From contig OX345652.1 in the NCBI GenBank assembly GCA_947044365.1, forward strand, positions 4,585,374-4,649,373: a stretch of DNA of 64,000 nt. The letters are read 5' to 3'. The translations under genes were made by a program, and so were the position numbers. Positions 24,818 to 33,952 of this stretch are shown here, piece by piece. Below the pieces are notes generated by a model. It ran no database searches. It saw only the letters and a program-made list of their open reading frames with translations, and was not told the origin of the DNA. Source of the stretch: Petrosia ficiformis. Taxonomy: Eukaryota > Porifera > Demospongiae > Haplosclerida > Petrosiidae. Every line of letters starts with the position of its first letter. Within the stretch, counting starts at the first letter, position 1.

Positions 24818-26146
24818 CAATCAAGATATTTTCAAACTCAGTAAGAGGTATCGAGTTGAACAACTGACATAAGAAAGATCACATTGCTATTTTTTTAAAA
24901 TCATTATTAAAATTAATAATAGTTAAATTTTTTGTGCAGAATTGTGGGTGTGGCTCGTGACCTCAGTCGATCATATGACTCGAGTTGCAAACTATATTAC
25001 ACCTATTATAAGATTTAGGACTCTCTCTCTCACCTTGGCTGAAAGACGTGGTGAGTTACTACTAACTTATAAAACACAGTCCCTAGAGACGGTTGTTGAA
25101 TTATATTCCTTATTTTATAATATTGGGTGGATCTTGAAGGTTCAATCCAGGGACTTTTAGAATCCCTATGATGGCCTGGGCACTACTTAGTTTGTTTATA
25201 ATGCTCCACTACTGTTTGGAACTGTTATGACCAGTTGGGTAATGCGTAGAGGGAATGTATTGATGTAGAGGGGGTGGGAGGATTCTGAAATGCAATAGTA
25301 ATTTTAATATAATTCGTGTGTGTCGCTTTCTTCTGTATTTACTTTGTTAATAAGTGTATTGGGTGGTGAGGGTGATTTTTAAGTTGTACAGTTCATGGTA
25401 TTTTGTGGTCAAAACAATACATTGTACTATGGTCTTCGTGCGTTTTCGGTGATTCATTTTGAACGTCGTAGAGTAAGTAAATATTGTAAGTCCCAGTAAT
25501 CCAGTTAACGTATACTGTTAGATAAAGTAACACAACTACACTATAATCGAAATACCATGATAGTGAATACATCTTTGTTTTCTAATACATGTATATTGAA
25601 ACAAAAAATAATTACATTATAAACTATAAATAGTAGTGGGGCATAGACTATATAATGACACTAAGCTGTTTATATCATGTATGCTATATGCTCATACGTT
25701 CAATATTGATTTGCTCTTAATTGTACTAAGTAACATGTTAACTAAATAAGGGGCTGGTTTTGGTATACAATGAATGCCAATCATACTTAGTCATTAATGA
25801 TTACTGTCCCAAGTGTATCCAGGCCTCAGTATTGAAAAGCCATGTTGTGGATGGATGAGTCTTTATGTGTGTCCAGGCCTCTACTGTGTTAACTAAAAGC
25901 CATATTGTGGATGGATGAGTCTTTATGTGTGTCCAGGCCTCTACCTTGTTAACTAAAAGCCATATTGTGGATGATTATTGTAATGGTCATATGTGATACA
26001 AGCCTCTGTACTGAAAAGCCATATATTATGATGGTATTGCTACAAGTGTCCCAGGCCTCAAATATGTAGTCACAACCATAGTATTTGTAAAATGACTAAT
26101 CAGTATTACTATTACTATTACTTACACAGTGATACACTCTGTAAAA
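24818..26146. other. intergenic between the two Rab9-type genes
   Basis: 1.3 kb without convincing exons. Positions 25795-26065 hold four diverged copies (about 65 bp) of a unit containing GTCCAGGCCTCTAC and AAAAGCCATATTGTGGATG. The rest is AT-rich unique-looking sequence. The Rab9 promoter should be at the right end. Confidence 0.6.
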
Positions 26147-26752
26147 ATGTCCAAACCAATCTTTCTCAAGGTTGTGTTACTGGGAGATGGAGGAGTAGGC
26201 AAGTCATCGTTAATTCAGAGATTTGTTAGCAATAAATTTGATCCAAGTATGTTTCACACGATTGGAGTAGAGTTTTTAAACAAAGACATGGAGGTTGAAG
26301 GTGACCGATATACACTTCAGATATGGGATACAGCAGGTCAAGAAAGATTCAAAAGTTTACGCACTCCTTTTTATCGTGGAAGCGACTGTTGTTTATTAAC
26401 ATATGCAGTCGATGATATACAGAGTTTCCAAAATCTAAGCATGTGGAAAAAGGAGTTTCTATACTACGCTGATGTGAAAAATCCAGAATCTTTTCCTTTT
26501 GTAGTACTGGGTAATAAAGTAGATATAACAGATAGAAAAGTAAGCCCAGAGGAGGCAACAAGATGGTGTGCTGATAATGGAAGTATGCCTTATTACGAAA
26601 CTAGTGCTAAACAGGCTGTGAATGTAGAACAAGCTTTCGAAGCGGCCATTAAAAGAATAGCAGCACTTGGACATTTAACTATAACTAAAAAACAAGATTA
26701 TAGTGTGGACTTGAGTAATAAAAAACAAGGCTCAGGTAACTGTTGTGCATAA
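26147..26752 (+). CDS. RAB9: Rab9 small GTPase, intronless
   Basis: Rab9 controls late-endosome-to-Golgi retrieval of mannose-6-phosphate receptors. This 201-residue protein has GDGGVGKSSLIQRFVSNKFD, the Rab9-typical FHTIGVEFLNKDMEVEG, intact WDTAGQERF, then RTPFYRGSDCCLLTY and FQNLSMWKKEF, NKVD, ETSAK and a prenylatable CCA end. FHTIGVEFLNKD and FYRGSDCCLLT with YADVK are specific to Rab9 rather than Rab7. The first ATG in frame is 26147 (TCTGTAAAAATGTCC). It has no introns, unlike most genes here, consistent with descent from a processed copy before the tandem duplication. The 3' end faces UBL3. Confidence 0.93.
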   Translation: MSKPIFLKVVLLGDGGVGKSSLIQRFVSNKFDPSMFHTIGVEFLNKDMEVEGDRYTLQIWDTAGQERFKSLRTPFYRGSDCCLLTYAVDDIQSFQNLSMWKKEFLYYADVKNPESFPFVVLGNKVDITDRKVSPEEATRWCADNGSMPYYETSAKQAVNVEQAFEAAIKRIAALGHLTITKKQDYSVDLSNKKQGSGNCCA

Positions 26753-27190
26753 TTCTCTCTTTCATTACGTATCATATTATTATTAGATATTTATTAAAAT
26801 GAATTAAATAATTTTATGTACATTTTTCAATTATTGTTCTAATCCCCTTCCTTGATGTGTTAGTATATATTCCATACACACATCTTATATGTTTTTTCCT
26901 CATTCAGAAAATAATAACTCAATCTTTGAATAATAATAATTTTGAAATGTCACATGATCATCACATGATTGAAATTTGTCATTATAGATATGAACTAAAA
27001 ACAAAATGGAACAGTAAATAATGATTATTATACGCGTAAAATATATAAATAACTTCCGTTATGGATTACAATTATGTATATTGGAAAAGGTATGTATAAT
27101 CCAGAAAGAATAATGATTATAATTATAGTACAATAATTATGTTGATTATATAAAAATTAATTATGTATATCAAAAAACAAAAATTCATAT
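26753..27190. other. convergent intergenic region RAB9 / UBL3
   Basis: AT-rich sequence containing both 3' untranslated regions. I see no exon or repeat family member. Confidence 0.6.
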
Positions 27191-28382
27191 TCAGAATATC
27201 GTACAACATCTTGATCGTTGCGTTTTACTAACAGATCTATGACCACCTAAATAATATATTTATGTGTTGAAATACGTAAAGGTCATTCACATTCACTGTG
27301 ACCTCAGAAAATGTTCAAAACTTTAGTTTGGAAGGATCAACAATCTTTTTACCTGCACCATCTTCATACAATTATATCCTTTCCATTATTTTTTTTGTAT
27401 GTCAAATTTCAATCCATTGCTTCATTATTAAGTTATAGTATAATCATGTATTAACCTTATGACATTAAACTACACTATATTACCAGGAGCCCATGAGTGG
27501 GCTCCTGATATTACATATAAAGTCATCACATCTTAATTTTGAGGTCATTGTGAATGTAAACAGACTTTTACTCATACCATTTTGATGTTCTTCTGGTGAA
27601 TGTTCTCTAACTACAAGATGCATTGCAACATATTTACCATTCTCTAAAGAAAGATCTACAGAATATATAATAGGTACATGTACAGTGACTGCATTAATTA
27701 TATACTGCAGATTCTGAATATTAAAATCAGTTTTATTCCTCAAAGTACTATAATCACATACACGAGTTACTATCATCTTTTATTCATAAATTCTATATAT
27801 ATAGGCATTTTTTCTACGCTTCCAGCTGCTTGGTATCAAGAATCGCTCTGTGACATTATAATCACAGGTAATTGTACTATTAGTACATTACATTATAGTA
27901 CGAGTTCATACATAATTGAGAATACCTGATACCAATGTACAATAATAGCCTGACAAGTACTGATTTAATTAATGCAGTGCACATACTGTAAGGAGTATAA
28001 TGTAGGCAGATGGTAAGGTTATTGTATCATCTGTGTATATATATATATACATAATTACATATATATATATAATATATATATCTTTTTTGTATTTAATTAA
28101 TACGTATTGTTATTTTTACAATCCAAACCTGAAAGTTTTGTTGATCGAGAAATAATTTTTCCTTGATAGATGAGTCTCAGAAACTGAGATCTTCCAACAA
28201 TCACCTCTTCCCAGTCGCTGGGCCAATGTGTGATAACGTGTTTTACTATATCATCCGCGGTTTCAGAGACGTCAAACTTAAAGTCATGGCTGTCTCCACT
28301 TACGAGAAGCAGTCGAAGAGTAATCTACGATACAGTAACATAAACCCTATCATATACAATGTAATCAACAAACCTTAGACAT
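27191..28382 (-). CDS. UBL3: membrane-anchored ubiquitin-like protein UBL3 (MUB)
   Basis: UBL3/MUB proteins are ubiquitin-fold proteins held at the plasma membrane by C-terminal prenylation. In vertebrates UBL3 directs proteins into small extracellular vesicles. Four exons give about 117 residues. Exon 1 encodes only MSK (ATG at 28382), with a 55-nt-class intron. Exon 2 (about 28119-28316) begins ITLRLLLVSGDSHDFKFDVS and continues DIVKHVITHWPSDWEE and FLRLIYQGK, matching IAKHVYDNWPMDWEE and LRLIYQGR of human UBL3. Exon 3 (about 27583-27660) gives ENGKYVAMHLVVREHSPEEH. Exon 4 gives SKTQRSRCCTIF followed by TGA at 27191-27193. The end is a cysteine pair plus CaaX-type box (CTIF), equivalent to CCVIL. 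The third intron houses a transposon-like element. Confidence 0.9.
27281..27562 (+). mobile_element. TIR element family 1, copy 1
   Basis: About 280 bp. The left end is GTCATTCACATTCACTGTGA followed by CCTCAGAAAATG. The right end, read in reverse complement, is TTTACATTCACAATGACCTC followed by AAAATTAAG. The shared terminal core is CATTCAC..TGACCTCA.AA. It is non-coding and lies inside a UBL3 intron. Copies occur at 53691-53903 and 62000-62370, with a solo end near 45855. Confidence 0.7.
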
Positions 28383-28678
28383 TATTATTATCGACTCGAC
28401 TTCTTTTTGTAGTCTCCGCCTTCAGACTAGTTAATTAACTATTGTTACGTAACGTAAATAAAAGGAACTCTTACGGGACACCTTAGAACAGAGTTGGTAC
28501 AACCTAACGAACTCAGAAGTACCACGAAAGATAGTTTTATCTACTTGGTACAATTTAACTACTACTTGAACTCTTTTGTACAGTAAAGAATCGCCTGTCT
28601 CAGCTTGACAGAGTGACGCTATATTTATATAGAGAATACTCTGTTTATGCATCAACAATTTGCAAATTCTCAACTCCA
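28383..28678. promoter_or_regulatory. divergent region UBL3 / BH3-like ORF
   Basis: 296 bp between opposed start codons. The small ORF's frame stays open leftwards to about 28613 without an ATG, so an upstream exon joined here is possible. No TATA box is evident. Confidence 0.35.
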
Positions 28679-28900
28679 ATGGAAGAAGTATTGAAAAAGG
28701 AAACAGACCTCAATGCAAAAAGACTTGCAGCAGCTGCAGCATTAAAGCAAATGGGTGATGAAACAGATGGAAGAAAATTCACTAGCCTTATATCTGAATG
28801 GCAAGAAGAGCTGTTCTCAGAGAGTAATATATACTATCGAATATATCGTGAAACATCAAACTACTTCAGCAGATGGTTGAATTGGGAAAATGAACTGTAA
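28679..28900 (+). CDS. 73-aa protein with BH3-like motif, unconfirmed
   Basis: A short ORF with ATG at 28679 and TAA at 28898-28900. Residues 16-34 read LAAAAALKQMGDETDGRKF. The core LKQMGDETD resembles the BAX BH3 core LKRIGDELD at six of nine positions, including the invariant Gly-Asp pair; the fourth hydrophobic position is Thr instead of Leu. The rest (SLISEWQEEL, YYRIYRETSNYFSRW) shows no BH1/BH2 signature or tail anchor, so it would be a BH3-only type if real. Codon use looks ordinary and the frame is open upstream, so it could be the last exon of a longer gene. It could also be a chance ORF. I do not recognise an orthologue. Confidence 0.4.
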   Translation: MEEVLKKETDLNAKRLAAAAALKQMGDETDGRKFTSLISEWQEELFSESNIYYRIYRETSNYFSRWLNWENEL

Positions 28901-29504
28901 AATGAACAAACCCTTTAGATGTCACTTACTAAAGTATAAACTATATAAAGTTGTATGTACATTTTATGTAATACTTTCATACTCGATTGTTTACCATCAT
29001 AATTTCTATGAAAGTTATGAAAATAATTTATTTTTGGGGTACTCATTTCAAACTACAGTGCAGATTCATAGGGTGGGTTTTTCTTTTTTTTTTTTTACTA
29101 ATAATAGTATATATGTAATAGCTTCATTATTATTATTATATTGAAAACAGCCAATGACCTCAGAGTGTAATTAACTTGTAATGATTCGTGCATGTGAGAA
29201 ACCAAATGGGATGAGGTTATGTCATCAAACTTCCTTATTAGGTGATTTTGAGATGATGTATATGACCCTTAACATAAACTCTGACATCCTAGCATCCTGC
29301 TAACACATTAGGCTGCTATGCATTATATAATAATGCTCACACTTTGTGATTTGGACATATTCTGTTTTATCAACAAAAACTTGCTCTATAGCCTCCATCA
29401 ATCAGGGTAATGAAACATCGTATTTTTTATTTTTTTACAAGTGGTTTAAACCAAATGTGGCTTAAACCAGAAAGCTAGAATAGCAAAGATCCTAATATTA
29501 ACCA

Positions 29505-29668
29505 GCTCCCCGGGAGCAACACCTTTACATCCTCTTCGAAGGATGCAGTGATGAACACCTCCTAGTTTTTTAGGGTGAAAAAAGCCTGTATGTACCTAGT
29601 GGGGGTTGAACCTGCAACCTTTTGATTGCAGGCCAGCTCTTTAACCAGCAGGCCACTAGTATCCCTGT
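29505..29668 (-). mobile_element. tRNA-derived SINE, third copy
   Basis: On the minus strand it reads ACTAGTGGCCTGCTGGTTAA (A-box region), GGCCTGCAATCAAAAGGTTG and CAGGTTCAACCCCCACTAGG (B-box region), then a tail with TTTTTTCACCC. It is the same family as 8105-8345, with an intact B box. Confidence 0.75.
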
Positions 29669-29942
29669 GAAAGAGGATATGTCTAACATTTTGATGAATG
29701 CCACAACAAAGACGATCCCTCTGGGACTATTCGCAAACTCAAGTTGGTAATAGTTGTATTATGAGATTTTTTTCAGATTTGCTATTAGCTCTGTATGTGA
29801 AATTTCTTCACTAGTATGCTACGTACATGTATGTCTTATTCACTTTCCAACCAAAAGAAGCAGTCATGTTGCTTCTTATAGCTATATAACAGATAAAAAC
29901 GAATTCTGATATCAATTTGTGATGTTAATATGCACAATTTGT

Positions 29943-30230
29943 ATGGCTTTTCAGCTGTACTTTGGCCTAAATATAGAGTATGGGGAATTTTAAAGGGGGT
30001 GTGCTATGCTCCCACATCACCCACGCAATTGGAAGGTTCAGTGACCCTGTGCCCATCCATGTTGCTTCTTATAGCAGCAATGGATAATTATATAACAGGA
30101 ATTCTGACATCAATTTGCGTTAATATGCACAATTTGTATATTGAGTATAATTATACACATGGGTATTGTGGTATATGATGAATGGATGGATGAATTGAAG
30201 CTTATCAGTATACTATTCCACTCTTCCCAT
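29943..30230 (+). repeat. 288-bp direct duplication, left copy
   Basis: It begins ATGGCTTTTCAGCTGTACTT and ends CTATTCCACTCTTCCCAT. By eye it differs from the right copy at one base (CCATCCATG versus CCATTCATG). Confidence 0.93.
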
Positions 30231-30493
30231 CATCATAGTTGTAATAACCTACATACGTATATATAAATGCATGTACGAAAAGGAATCAGATTGCAGAAGT
30301 ACACAACTTTTGAGTATGTTTAGTCTGCTACAAATAAAGCTCAATAGATTATTAACTCTTAGAGGACTGATGTCACATATCTGTTACATTTGACCACTAT
30401 GGACTTTGGAGTGTGTTCCTAGAGTGACAAAGCACTCTAAATGTTCGTAATTGATTTCAGTGATAAACCCATGAAAATAGCTAAAAAAATTTG

Positions 30494-30781
30494 ATGGCTT
30501 TTCAGCTGTACTTTGGCCTAAATATAGAGTATGGGGAATTTTAAAGGGGGTGTGCTATGCTCCCACATCACCCACGCAATTGGAAGGTTCAGTGACCCTG
30601 TGCCCATTCATGTTGCTTCTTATAGCAGCAATGGATAATTATATAACAGGAATTCTGACATCAATTTGCGTTAATATGCACAATTTGTATATTGAGTATA
30701 ATTATACACATGGGTATTGTGGTATATGATGAATGGATGGATGAATTGAAGCTTATCAGTATACTATTCCACTCTTCCCAT
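30494..30781 (+). repeat. 288-bp direct duplication, right copy
   Basis: Nearly identical to 29943-30230, offset by 551 bp. The sequence after each copy is also related but more diverged (GAAAAGGARTCAGATTGCAG), so the original duplicated unit was longer. Confidence 0.93.
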
Positions 30782-31200
30782 GGTGAAAAGTATGTACTCA
30801 CAGTTGTAATAACCTATGTACATTAATATATACGCATGAAAAGGAGTCAGATTGCAGTTTTTGAGTCTGTTTAGTCTATAGTTTACTAAGACGTATACAA
30901 AGGTAATTGATATTTCCTATATACACAGTAATTAGCGAGTGGTTAGGTACTATATACCTACATACCTACATACACACACTCGAAGTGACAGGTGTTAACA
31001 GTGAGCTATTCTCTGGTTTAGTCTTCTTGACCTCTACCCAGACCCTAAATCATGCATATGAATTCAGGAAATCAGAAATTCTTATGCGAGGCAACTGCAT
31101 CAATTTCATTTGTACCAAGGTACATACTTCATGACTAAAATTCAACCGCATAATATGATATGTATTATGTAACACTCCTCTGCAGAACTGACCTTTCATT

Positions 31201-31330
31201 TTCCTGTAGAACATTCTAGATACACGTGGTTACGACTTCCTGCAAATGTGATTGGTCAACTGTCGCAGAAGGTTCCAGAAGACACGAGTTACCAACTACA
31301 TTATATAAGGGCAACCTCAGGGTCACTTCA
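31201..31330 (+). promoter_or_regulatory. heat-shock promoter of the first HSP70 gene
   Basis: Heat-shock elements (alternating GAA/TTC every 5 bp) occur at 31209-31220 (GAACATTCTAGA) and 31268-31280 (GAAGGTTCCAGAA, three perfect units). A reverse CCAAT box (ATTGG) lies at 31251-31255, and a TATA box (TTATATAAGG) at 31301-31310, about 100 bp before the ATG. This order is standard for stress-inducible HSP70 genes and predicts HSF1 control. Confidence 0.85.
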
Positions 31331-31401
31331 CACTCTACTCAACAATAAAAGAACTTAAAGTACGTTTGAAGAACTCTACTCTAGCACTATAAGGAAAGGA
31401 G

Positions 31402-33381
31402 ATGGCAAAGGCACCAGCTATTGGTATAGATCTTGGAACAACCTATTCCTGTGTAGGAGTCTTCCAACATGGCAAAGTAGAGATCATTGCCAACGACCAG
31501 GGTAACCGAACAACTCCCAGTTATGTTGCTTTCACAGATTCAGAACGATTGATTGGAGATGCTGCCAAAAACCAAGTTGCACTCAACCCTCATAACACAG
31601 TCTTTGATGCTAAACGTCTGATTGGACGTCGTTTCAACGAAGCTTCAGTACAGAGTGACCGTAAGCACTGGCCATTTGAGGTGATCGAAGAAGGAGGAAA
31701 ACCTAAGATCCAAGTGGAGTACAAAGCAGAGAAGAAAACCTTTTACCCTGAAGAAGTATCTTCAATGGTTCTAACAAAAATGAAAGAGACTGCTGAGGCT
31801 TATCTTGGTAAGACAATCTCAGATGCTGTTGTTACAGTTCCAGCCTATTTCAATGACTCGCAGAGACAGGCTACCAAAGATGCAGGAACCATTGCTGGTA
31901 TTAATGTCTTGCGTATCATCAACGAACCAACTGCTGCAGCTATTGCATACGGACTAGACAAGAAAGTTGGAAATGAGAGAAATGTCCTCATCTTTGACTT
32001 GGGTGGTGGGACGTTTGATGTTTCTATTCTTACGATTGAAGAGGGCATCTTTGAAGTAAGATCGACATCTGGTGATACTCATCTTGGTGGAGAAGATTTC
32101 GATAATAGAATGGTGAGCCATTTCATGGCTGAATTCAAGCGAAAGAACAAAAAGGATATCAGTGGAAATGCACGAGCTGTACGTCGTTTAAGGACAGCCT
32201 GTGAACGAGCTAAAAGAACACTATCTTCAAGTACTCAAGCATCAATTGAAATCGATTCACTATTCGAAGGTGTTGACTTCTATACTACGATTACTCGTGC
32301 TCGTTTTGAGGAGATTAATGCTGATCTGTTTCGAAGTACTTTAGAGCCTGTTGAGAAGGCCTTGAGAGATGCCAAGTTCGATAAGACGCAGATACACGAA
32401 CTTGTACTTGTAGGAGGATCAACTCGTATTCCAAAAATCCAAAAATTGCTAAAAGATTTCTTTAATGGAAAAGAACTCAACAAATCTATCAATCCGGATG
32501 AAGCTGTGGCTTACGGTGCTGCTGTACAGGCCGCCATTTTGAGTGGAGATACAAGTGAAGAAGTTCAGGATCTCTTGCTTCTCGATGTAGCTCCTCTCTC
32601 GCTTGGTATCGAAACAGCAGGAGGTGTAATGACTGCTCTCATCAAACGTAACTCTACCATTCCAAAGAAGGAAACCCAAACCTTTACAACGTACTCAGAC
32701 AACCAACCTAGTGTACTCATTCAAGTTTACGAGGGAGAGCGTGCTATGACCAAAGACAACAACATTTTGGGCAAGTTTGAATTAACTGGTATACCACCTG
32801 CACCCCGTGGTATACCTCAGATCGAAGTAACATTTGATATTGATCGTAATGGTATTCTTAATGTTTCGGCTGCTGACAAGAGTACGGGCAAACTTAACAA
32901 GATTACTATCACTAATGACAAGGGACGCCTATCTGCTGAAGAGATAGAAAGAATGGTTAGAGAAGCTGATGAATATAAAGCTGAAGATGACAAACAAAGA
33001 GAGCGCATTTCATCCAAGAACAGTCTTGAAAGTTATGCTTTCTCCATGAAGAGTACAATGGAAGATGACAAGATTAAGGATAAAGTCAGTGAAGAAGAAC
33101 GAACAACTGTGACCGACAAATGCAAGGAGGTTATTGACTGGCTAGACAAGAACCAGACTGCAGAGAAAGAAGAATTCGAATACCAACAAAAAGAATTGGA
33201 GAAAGTGTGTTTGCCAGTTGTTACCAAACTATACCAACAAGGTGGTGGCGAAGGAATGCCTGGTGGTATGCCCGGTGGAATGCCAGGAGGTATGCCAGGT
33301 GGATTCCCTGGTGGTGGACCCACTGGAGGTAGCGGAGGTGGTTCATCTACAGATGGTCCTACTATTGAAGAAGTTGATTAA
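31402..33381 (+). CDS. HSP70: cytosolic heat-shock protein 70
   Basis: An ATP-driven chaperone that binds exposed hydrophobic segments with J-proteins, exchange factors and TPR co-chaperones. One uninterrupted exon encodes 659 residues, the normal cytosolic length. Signatures seen: [15 protein letters not shown] at the N-terminus, [14 protein letters not shown], and [16 protein letters not shown] in the ATPase domain; the linker [16 protein letters not shown]; the substrate domain and helical lid; then a GGMPGG-rich tail ending in EEVD, the docking site for HOP and CHIP. Lack of introns and the heat-shock elements just upstream indicate a stress-inducible gene. The ATG at 31402 begins the canonical N-terminus. 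The next gene is its rearranged copy. Confidence 0.97.
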   Translation: MAKAPAIGIDLGTTYSCVGVFQHGKVEIIANDQGNRTTPSYVAFTDSERLIGDAAKNQVALNPHNTVFDAKRLIGRRFNEASVQSDRKHWPFEVIEEGGKPKIQVEYKAEKKTFYPEEVSSMVLTKMKETAEAYLGKTISDAVVTVPAYFNDSQRQATKDAGTIAGINVLRIINEPTAAAIAYGLDKKVGNERNVLIFDLGGGTFDVSILTIEEGIFEVRSTSGDTHLGGEDFDNRMVSHFMAEFKRKNKKDISGNARAVRRLRTACERAKRTLSSSTQASIEIDSLFEGVDFYTTITRARFEEINADLFRSTLEPVEKALRDAKFDKTQIHELVLVGGSTRIPKIQKLLKDFFNGKELNKSINPDEAVAYGAAVQAAILSGDTSEEVQDLLLLDVAPLSLGIETAGGVMTALIKRNSTIPKKETQTFTTYSDNQPSVLIQVYEGERAMTKDNNILGKFELTGIPPAPRGIPQIEVTFDIDRNGILNVSAADKSTGKLNKITITNDKGRLSAEEIERMVREADEYKAEDDKQRERISSKNSLESYAFSMKSTMEDDKIKDKVSEEERTTVTDKCKEVIDWLDKNQTAEKEEFEYQQKELEKVCLPVVTKLYQQGGGEGMPGGMPGGMPGGMPGGFPGGGPTGGSGGGSSTDGPTIEEVD

Positions 33382-33952
33382 ACATGAGGAACTGGACTTG
33401 AAACTTCACATCATAATTGAACTTAAAATTGTTGTAATATACTTTATTGTGCTGTAGTGTATGGTAAATTTCAAGAATTATTTATAATGCTATTGTTTTC
33501 GACTGTTAATGTTGTAAATCAACAATAATATTAATTTTTGTCTATTAGCATTAAAACTAATAATAATCTCCTTTATAATACCACGAGCCAGCTCATACTG
33601 GCAAGCAGAACAAGATTACTATTACTATATATATCTGCTGAAGAGATCATTAATTAGAAAGCAAATGAACAACAGATTCATCCAAAAACAATCTTGACTC
33701 CATGAGGATGATGACAAGGAAGGAAGACCACACCTTGTTGGTAGAGTTTAGTGAGGATTTTATCTAGTGCCAGCTCAGCAATTCTATATAGTACTTCTAC
33801 TTGTCCATTCCTCCTAAACATCAACCTAAAGTTAGAGTTTTACAAAGGTTAAGATTTAGTACTTCAGAAAGTGAATGCTGAACCTAAGTAAATAATTAAT
33901 TTGTTGAAGTAAGCTGTTCTATTGTAGTCTGGGTACCCAGACTAGTCCTATT
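33382..33952. other. intergenic between the two HSP70 genes, with palindrome
   Basis: It contains an ATTAAA poly(A)-type signal near 33549 and a TATATAG stretch near 33787. I cannot find a perfect heat-shock element. A perfect 20-bp palindrome at 33925-33944 (TAGTCTGGGT and its complement) ends 8 bp before the second gene's ATG. Confidence 0.6.

Larger units (their letters stand above)
28901..31208. other. 2.3-kb intergenic region rich in repeats
   Basis: No coding exon is recognised. It contains a SINE copy (29505-29665) and a recent 288-bp direct duplication (29943-30230 and 30494-30781), with partial, older related sequence at 29865-29942. AT-rich filler makes up the rest. Short ORFs (for example 29930-30178) lie within the duplicated DNA and look incidental. 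Confidence 0.65.

Noticed and set aside
24942..25160. 72-codon plus-strand ORF between the Rab9-type genes
   Set aside because: No family resemblance, no splice partners, and AT-rich codon content like its surroundings.
28163..28378. 71-codon plus-strand ORF (SSNNHLFPVAGPMCDNV...)
   Set aside because: Antisense to the clearly identifiable UBL3 exon 2.
29930..30178. 82-codon ORF in the duplicated block
   Set aside because: Interrupted in the second copy's context, no domain, intergenic duplication.
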